From JBHOQS01 sp042408875 (GTDB lineage Bacteria > Chloroflexota > UBA11872 > JBHOQS01): a stretch of DNA of 64,000 nucleotides. Shown in pieces: positions 59,081 through 64,000 of the stretch. The translations under genes were made by a program, and so were the position numbers. Position 1 is the first letter of the stretch, and every line of letters begins with the position of its first letter. The notes beneath the pieces were generated by a model, which worked only from the letters and a program-made list of their open reading frames with translations, did no database searches and was not told the DNA's origin. The DNA lies in assembly GCA_042408875.1 (NCBI GenBank), contig JBHOQS010000020.1, positions 62,001 to 126,000 of the forward strand, given 5' to 3'.

Positions 59081-59130
59081 ACTCTCAAACACTATCAGAC
59101 ACTCTCAAACCCTCTCAGGCACTATCAGGA
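59081..59130. repeat. 20-bp imperfect tandem repeat before the CheW-like gene
   Basis: ACTCTCAAACACTATCAGAC (59081-59100) is followed by ACTCTCAAACCCTCTCAGGC and ACTATCAGGAG, so the 10-base half units are repeated with few changes. The last unit supplies the AGGAG ribosome binding site of the next gene. Confidence 0.75.
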
Positions 59131-59136
59131 GACGGT

Positions 59137-59685
59137 ATGGCAGCGCCACATGAGGCACCCGGCATCCCGGCGATAGAGCTCGCCCATGCCCTGGCGCCGG
59201 AGGCAGACAAGCGCTACCTGCTCGTCCGCGTGGCTGGAGCTGAGTACGGCATACCCTTGGAACAACTCAGCGGTGTAGAGCGGGTGGGCCAGGTCGCCAC
59301 GGTCCCCCATGCGCCATCCTGGCTGTGGGGGCTCACTCACCTCCACGGGCAGGTGCTCCCGGTAGTGGACCTGGCCGCGTTTTTGGGGCTTGGCGCAACC
59401 TCGCCAGATAGCACGGCGCGGCTGATCCTGGCCCGCCATGAAGCTGAGGGCTACGCCTTTACTGTGGAGCGCGCCGGCCGGATCATGCGTATCCCGCCGG
59501 CGCAGCTTCGGGCGGCAGACGAGATGCTCGCCGGGATACCCGGCGCCTATATCCGCGGGGTATGGCTGCCGGACGGGCAGCCGGCGGTGCCGCTTCTCGA
59601 GCTCACACATGTGGCGCGCGCCGTTGCAACGTGGTTTGGAGCAGAAGGGTGGGACGATGAGGATCATCTGGTGGCAGGCTCTTAG
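59137..59685 (+). CDS. CheW/PilI-like adaptor protein
   Basis: A 182-residue adaptor linking the chemoreceptor to the histidine kinase. [40 protein letters not shown], and [20 protein letters not shown] are typical of the CheW beta-barrel. AGGAG lies ten bases upstream of the ATG. Its 3' end overlaps the receptor gene by 29 bases. The order PilG, PilH, PilI, PilJ, ChpA is kept with one insertion. Confidence 0.9.
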   Translation: MAAPHEAPGIPAIELAHALAPEADKRYLLVRVAGAEYGIPLEQLSGVERVGQVATVPHAPSWLWGLTHLHGQVLPVVDLAAFLGLGATSPDSTARLILARHEAEGYAFTVERAGRIMRIPPAQLRAADEMLAGIPGAYIRGVWLPDGQPAVPLLELTHVARAVATWFGAEGWDDEDHLVAGS

Positions 59686-61879
59686 CCTCCGAGACTGGAA
59701 GCTGCGCACAAAGCTCTCACTGGTGCTGCTGCTGGCGGTGGTACTCCCTGCCGGCCTGATCGGCGGCTTGGGCATCATCACCCTGCGCGACCAGCTTACC
59801 CGCAGCGCCTACGCGCAACTCATCGAAGGGGCGCGCAGTAAGGCAGGCGTGCTCGACGAGATAATCGTCCAGGCTGCACGGAGCGTGGAACTGGCAGCAG
59901 GGATGCCGGGCGTCGTACGGTATCTCGCCGTCCCGGTAGACCGGGCCGTGCAGCGGGATGAGGCGATCCGGATCCTGGCCACGATCCGCAAGCTCGACGC
60001 CTCCAGCGAGTCAGTTGCAGTGGCCGACGCACGCGGCGTAGTGGTGCTGGCCGATGAGAGCATCGAAGGACAGGATGTGTCCGATCGCCCGTGGTTCCGT
60101 GAGGCGATCCAGGGGCGCGTCTACGTGTCCGACCCGGCGGTATCGCCGGCAAGCAAGCGGCTGAGCTGGATCGTCAGCGCGCCGGTGAAGCTGCCGAATG
60201 GCGAGGTCATCGGCGTACTGCGCCTGCGTCGCAACGACACGGACCTGAACGCCCTCTTCCGCTCGGCTGAGGAGACCGACCCCAACGCGCCGCGCTACCT
60301 GCTCATAGATCAGCAGGGTATTGTGCTCGTCAGCAGCCACAGCAACGACCGCTGGCAGTTCACCGCCCTGGCGCCGCTCCCCCCTGATGTCGAGCAAGCG
60401 ATCGCGGCCGAGCGCCGCTTCGGCGATGTGGCGAAGCCGGCGGTCCTCGGCAACAGTGAACTCGCACGAGGCGTACTGGAGAACCCGGCCTTTGAAGGTT
60501 TCTCCTTCACCGATCCATTCTCCGGCGAGCCGTTGGAGGCTGCAGTAGTCAAGCTGGAGCGCAAGCCCTGGCGCGTCGTCGCAGCGCAGCCGCGCGGTGC
60601 ATTCTTCGCCGCAGTCAACAGCTTCGCCCTGGGTAATACGGCCGTCACGGCTGGCCTCGCCGCGATCGCCCTCTTCGTCGCCTTCCTGCTCAATCGCTCG
60701 CTGCTCCGGCCGGTCGATGCGCTGGCTGAAACCGTGGCGCGTCTGCGCGGCGGGGACCTGACTGCCCGCGTGCCGGTGACGACCGGTGATGAGATCGGCC
60801 AGGTCGGCCTCCAGCTCAACCGTACCCTGGATGACGTGCTGGCGCTGGTGCAGACCCGGGAAGAGCGCGATCATCTGCACCGTCGCATTACCCAGCTTCT
60901 CACCGAGGTCAGCACTATCGCCCAGGGCGATCTGACTATCGAGGCGGAGGTGACGCCTGACATCACCGGGCCGCTCGCCGACGCCTTTAACTACATGGTC
61001 GAGGAGCTGCGCAAGATCGTCTCCGAGGTCCATGCGGCCACGCTCGAGGTCACGACCACAACTAGCCAGGTGGCCGCCTCCTCCGAACAGCTCGCCGCTG
61101 ACGCCGAGCTGCAAGCTGAGCGCATCGCGCAGACCTCGGCTGCGCTGGAACGCATGGCCGACCAGATCCGCCACGTCTCGGCCGAGGCGCTCCGCACCGC
61201 CCAGGCTGCCGAGCAGGCGCGCCTGGCGGCTACGCGCGGCGACGAAGCGGTGCAGAGCGCCATCGCCGGCATGAACCACATCCGCGCCAACGTCCAGGAG
61301 ACGGCTAAGACCGTCAAGCGACTGGGCGAGAGCTCACAGGAGATCACCCAGATCGTGTCGCTCATCGAGGACATCGCCGACCAGACCAACCTGTTAGCCC
61401 TCAACGCGGCGATCCAGGCTGCCATGGCCGGCGAGCACGGACGTGGCTTCGCCGTCGTGGCCGACGAGGTGCGCCGGCTGGCCGAGCGCTCAGCCGACGC
61501 GACCCAGCAGATCGCCGCCATCGTGAAGAACATCCAGTCCGAGGCCGCCATCGCTGTTGCAGCCATGGAGGAGACGATTAAAGAGGTCGTCGAAGAGTCA
61601 CGGCTGGCCGACGCGGCGGGCGAAGCCCTGGCGTCGATCCAGGCGGTCGTGGCACAGCTCGATGAAATGGTGCACGCCATTGCGGCCGTGGCCGAACAGC
61701 AGGCAGCCACAGCCACGTCGCTGTCACAGACAGTCCAACAGCTCTCCTCTGAGACACGGGCTACCTCCAGCGGCACCCGCGAGGCTGCGCAGACGCTGGG
61801 CAGCTTGGCCGAGCTGGCCGAGCGGCTGCGACGCTCGGTTGCAGCGTTCAAGCTCTCGGCAAGTGCCGGGAACGCGTGA
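59657..61879 (+). CDS. Methyl-accepting chemotaxis protein, PilJ-like
   Basis: A 740-residue transmembrane receptor. A first TM helix ([20 protein letters not shown], ~20-42) precedes an extracellular double-Cache-type sensor domain to ~325, then TM2 ([19 protein letters not shown]), HAMP ([20 protein letters not shown]) and the signalling coil. Its hairpin tip reads [20 protein letters not shown], with Met where most chemoreceptors have Arg. This QA(A/S)MAGE form is shared with PilJ of twitching-motility systems. ATG 59657 lies inside the cheW-like gene. Confidence 0.9.
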   Translation: MRIIWWQALSLRDWKLRTKLSLVLLLAVVLPAGLIGGLGIITLRDQLTRSAYAQLIEGARSKAGVLDEIIVQAARSVELAAGMPGVVRYLAVPVDRAVQRDEAIRILATIRKLDASSESVAVADARGVVVLADESIEGQDVSDRPWFREAIQGRVYVSDPAVSPASKRLSWIVSAPVKLPNGEVIGVLRLRRNDTDLNALFRSAEETDPNAPRYLLIDQQGIVLVSSHSNDRWQFTALAPLPPDVEQAIAAERRFGDVAKPAVLGNSELARGVLENPAFEGFSFTDPFSGEPLEAAVVKLERKPWRVVAAQPRGAFFAAVNSFALGNTAVTAGLAAIALFVAFLLNRSLLRPVDALAETVARLRGGDLTARVPVTTGDEIGQVGLQLNRTLDDVLALVQTREERDHLHRRITQLLTEVSTIAQGDLTIEAEVTPDITGPLADAFNYMVEELRKIVSEVHAATLEVTTTTSQVAASSEQLAADAELQAERIAQTSAALERMADQIRHVSAEALRTAQAAEQARLAATRGDEAVQSAIAGMNHIRANVQETAKTVKRLGESSQEITQIVSLIEDIADQTNLLALNAAIQAAMAGEHGRGFAVVADEVRRLAERSADATQQIAAIVKNIQSEAAIAVAAMEETIKEVVEESRLADAAGEALASIQAVVAQLDEMVHAIAAVAEQQAATATSLSQTVQQLSSETRATSSGTREAAQTLGSLAELAERLRRSVAAFKLSASAGNA

Positions 61880-61885
61880 GAGGCA

Positions 61886-64000
61886 ATGGACACACGCGAG
61901 GAACTGGAACGGTCGGCACTGCAAGGCTTCGCGCAGGAGCTCCGCGCGCTGCTCCCAGCAGCGCGCATTGCCGTCCAGCGCGCTGCTGCGCAGGCAGATG
62001 CGGCGACCCTGCGAGAAGCGCACCGCCAGGTGCATCTCCTGGCGGCGTCGGCTTCGCTGCTGTCCCTGCCGACGCTAGGAGCAGTGGCAGCACTGTTAGA
62101 GCAGGCGATCGAACGTATCGGGAACGCTGCTGGCTCTCACCAGGCCGCACTCCTGGCTGAGGAGCTTCTGGAAGCCCTCGACCTGGCTGCTAGCACTGAT
62201 ATCGACCTCCAGGCGGGCACGGTGGAGCGGCTCACGCCGATCCTGGAGGCAGCGCAGGCGCGCCTCGCAGCGCTGGTTACGCCATCCAGAGCGGCGGGCG
62301 CGTCCGCCGAGCCGCCTGCGCCATCTTGCAGGGAACCTGCTTGCTTCGGGCAAGCTGAGCCGGATGGCAGGTGCGCGGGTGAGGAGGCACCTGCCACAAG
62401 CTGGGACTTTGCCCTCGAGCCGGAGCCTGATGAGCCTGAGGCTGCGCTCGACGTTGCCGCGCTGCTGGGCGCTCTCACGCCAGCACAGCAAGAGCCGACC
62501 TCATGCGAGTCCGGTGCACCCCAGCCGGGCCAGGTGCCTGCTGTCGCCCAGGACATGCCCGCGCCGGCACTGGCCGGCGCGGGAAGCGAGCAGGCGGCTG
62601 CCTCCGACATCGATGTGCTCGCTATATTTAGCGAGGAGGCACGCACGCTCCTGGCTGAAGCATGCGCGCTCTTCGAGCAGCTCACCCATACCCCTGCCAG
62701 CGCGGACCTCGAGTATGAGCTCGAGCGCGCTCTGCACACGCTCAAAGGTGCCGCGGCCATGGTCGGGGTCGAGCCGCTGCATGAGGCGGCGCGCGCGGCA
62801 GAGCTTTGCGCTGCCGGTCTACGCGCGGTCCCGGCAGGCCGGCGCGACAGTGCGCTCGCTGAGCTGCGCGCGGCCATCGACGTCCTGGAGCAGCACGTTC
62901 TGGCGCTCCCTGGCGAGCCAGAGCTCCAGACAGAAGCGCCCCCAGCGACCGAGCCTGACCGGGCGCCAGCGCCTGTTGCTGCTCCGCTCCCGCAGCCTGC
63001 ACTGGTATCGCCACCAGATACCCCTGGGAGCGACGCCACGCCGGACACAGCCGTGTCGAGTGACCAACCTGTGCAGGCACCCGATCCGGAGCTGCTCGAG
63101 GTGTTCCTGAGCGAAGCGCGGGAGCACCTTGCTGCCATGACCCTGAACCTCATGGCGCTTGAGCAGGATCCGGCGGATCGGGAGCGATTGGCCGAGGTGC
63201 GGCGCGCTGCCCACACCCTCAAGGGCGCGGCAGCGGCCACAGGCTTCAGTGCCATCGCCGCGTACTGCCATTCCATTGAGGACGCTCTGGACGCCGCAGT
63301 CGAGCGCGGCGGCACGTGCGACCTGCGCCTAGTCGCTGCGCTGTCACGGGGCATGGGCACCCTGGACGAACTACTGCACCAGGCAGCAGCTGGAGCCACC
63401 GGCGCACTCGGCGAAAGCGTTCCGCCGTTTGTGTACGAGCCGGGGCCAGGCGCGGCAGAGCCCCCACCACAGTCTCTAGGCCCGGCCGGCGAGAAAGGGG
63501 CTTTGCTCGACACGTCGGCCCGTGGAGTGCTAGAGCCTCTCGCTCCGCGGCAGGAAGTGGCCCGCCGCGCGCCTGCTCCCCGGCCGGCCCGGCGGAGCGC
63601 CAGCGGCTCTGTGCGGGTGCCGGTGCAGCGTCTGGAGACGGCGCTGACCCATGCCGGTGAGCTCACCGTGGCCGCCACGGCGCAGACGCAGCGCCTAGCG
63701 CACCTCGTCCGCATGCTGGGCGAGCTCCGCCTCATGGCAGAGCGGCTCTCTCGCCTGGGCCGGCGGTTCGAGCGGCAGTTTGAGGCGTACGAGCTCATCC
63801 TTCAGGACCTCACCGCAGGCAAGGCTGCTCCCCGCGCCCCCTGGGCAGACCATGAGACCGGGCCGGCCTGGACGGCTGGTTTCGACCCGCTTGAGCTCGA
63901 TCGCTACACCGAGCTGCATCGGTTCGGCCGCGAGCTCATTGAGATCGGTGCCGACGTTGCTGCACTTCATCGCGAGCTGGCATCGACGGCACGCGACCTC
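61886..64000 (+). CDS. ChpA/CheA-like histidine kinase with multiple HPt domains (3' partial)
   Basis: A protein of at least 705 residues reading off the window end. Three HPt-like modules are visible: a degenerate one with H50 (VHLLAASASLLSL), and two canonical ones with H284 (HTLKGAAAMVGVEPL) and H443 (HTLKGAAAATGFSAI). Pro/Ala-rich linkers join them. From ~residue 573, SGSVRVPVQRLETALTHAGE begins the CheA-type dimerisation region. The kinase, CheW-like and receiver domains should lie beyond 64000. ATG 61886 comes seven bases after the receptor stop. Confidence 0.88.
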   Translation, partial: MDTREELERSALQGFAQELRALLPAARIAVQRAAAQADAATLREAHRQVHLLAASASLLSLPTLGAVAALLEQAIERIGNAAGSHQAALLAEELLEALDLAASTDIDLQAGTVERLTPILEAAQARLAALVTPSRAAGASAEPPAPSCREPACFGQAEPDGRCAGEEAPATSWDFALEPEPDEPEAALDVAALLGALTPAQQEPTSCESGAPQPGQVPAVAQDMPAPALAGAGSEQAAASDIDVLAIFSEEARTLLAEACALFEQLTHTPASADLEYELERALHTLKGAAAMVGVEPLHEAARAAELCAAGLRAVPAGRRDSALAELRAAIDVLEQHVLALPGEPELQTEAPPATEPDRAPAPVAAPLPQPALVSPPDTPGSDATPDTAVSSDQPVQAPDPELLEVFLSEAREHLAAMTLNLMALEQDPADRERLAEVRRAAHTLKGAAAATGFSAIAAYCHSIEDALDAAVERGGTCDLRLVAALSRGMGTLDELLHQAAAGATGALGESVPPFVYEPGPGAAEPPPQSLGPAGEKGALLDTSARGVLEPLAPRQEVARRAPAPRPARRSASGSVRVPVQRLETALTHAGELTVAATAQTQRLAHLVRMLGELRLMAERLSRLGRRFERQFEAYELILQDLTAGKAAPRAPWADHETGPAWTAGFDPLELDRYTELHRFGRELIEIGADVAALHRELASTARDL

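Noticed and set aside
60011..63798. Long antisense frames (60011-61279, 62137-63798) over the receptor and kinase genes
   Set aside because: Composition is biased and there are no domains; the plus-strand frames encode clear PilJ- and ChpA-like proteins.

Overview
The window is GC-rich bacterial chromosome, most likely from a Chloroflexota member (class uncertain; Chloroflexia-like). This is inferred from the gene mix: a contractile-injection locus of the DUF4157/DUF4255 type, a Pil-Chp-type chemosensory cluster, a YfhO-like membrane protein, archaeal-type phosphoglycerate mutase, GatD and a short-form 6-phosphogluconate dehydrogenase. No rRNA, tRNA, CRISPR array or transposase was recognised.

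Region 1 (1-24451, all plus strand) is most of an extracellular contractile injection system (eCIS). It starts inside a tube protein and continues with a T4-type baseplate chaperone-like protein, a proline-rich protein, the DUF4255 cap protein, the AAA+ ATPase and a small conserved protein. A cargo-like block follows (5806-11040): two DUF4157 proteins plus two unrecognised proteins. The tail end then follows: CIS_tube/LysM-like connector, gpX-like protein, hub, spike, PAAR-like tip, gp25, two large baseplate proteins, a tail protein and a DUF6519 protein. Sheath and tape measure are not in the window and presumably lie to the left.

Region 2 (24454-36696) is mostly housekeeping: a GH38 alpha-mannosidase, a DUF1992 protein facing smpB from divergent promoters, a run of small uncharacterised minus-strand genes, an MgtC-like protein, an aminotransferase, a YfhO-like membrane protein and a KDG-kinase-like sugar kinase. 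Region 3 (36856-42353) is a tight plus-strand operon: apgM, selA, a DNA methyltransferase with a target-recognition-like tail, and folP. Region 4 (42354-45629) is a compositionally distinct, AT-richer islet of three Tad-type pseudopilin/vWA genes.

Region 5 (45664-55381) holds envelope and sugar functions: three glycosyltransferases, an orphan gatD, a MEDS sensor protein, a zinc-ligand-poor dehydrogenase, a 6-phosphogluconate dehydrogenase, and a Clp/Hsp100 ATPase whose first ATP site looks dead. Region 6 (55484-64000) holds response regulators and a Pil-Chp-like chemosensory operon (PilG-, PilH-, PilI-, PilJ- and ChpA-like, plus one unknown protein). Its histidine kinase runs off the right edge.

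A recurring trait is short perfect tandem duplication (10-20 bp units) in intergenic spacers, several of them overlapping -10-like elements. The strongest leads are the eCIS cargo block, with a four-cysteine leader shared by two otherwise different proteins, and the ClpC-like protein with a degenerate first nucleotide-binding domain.
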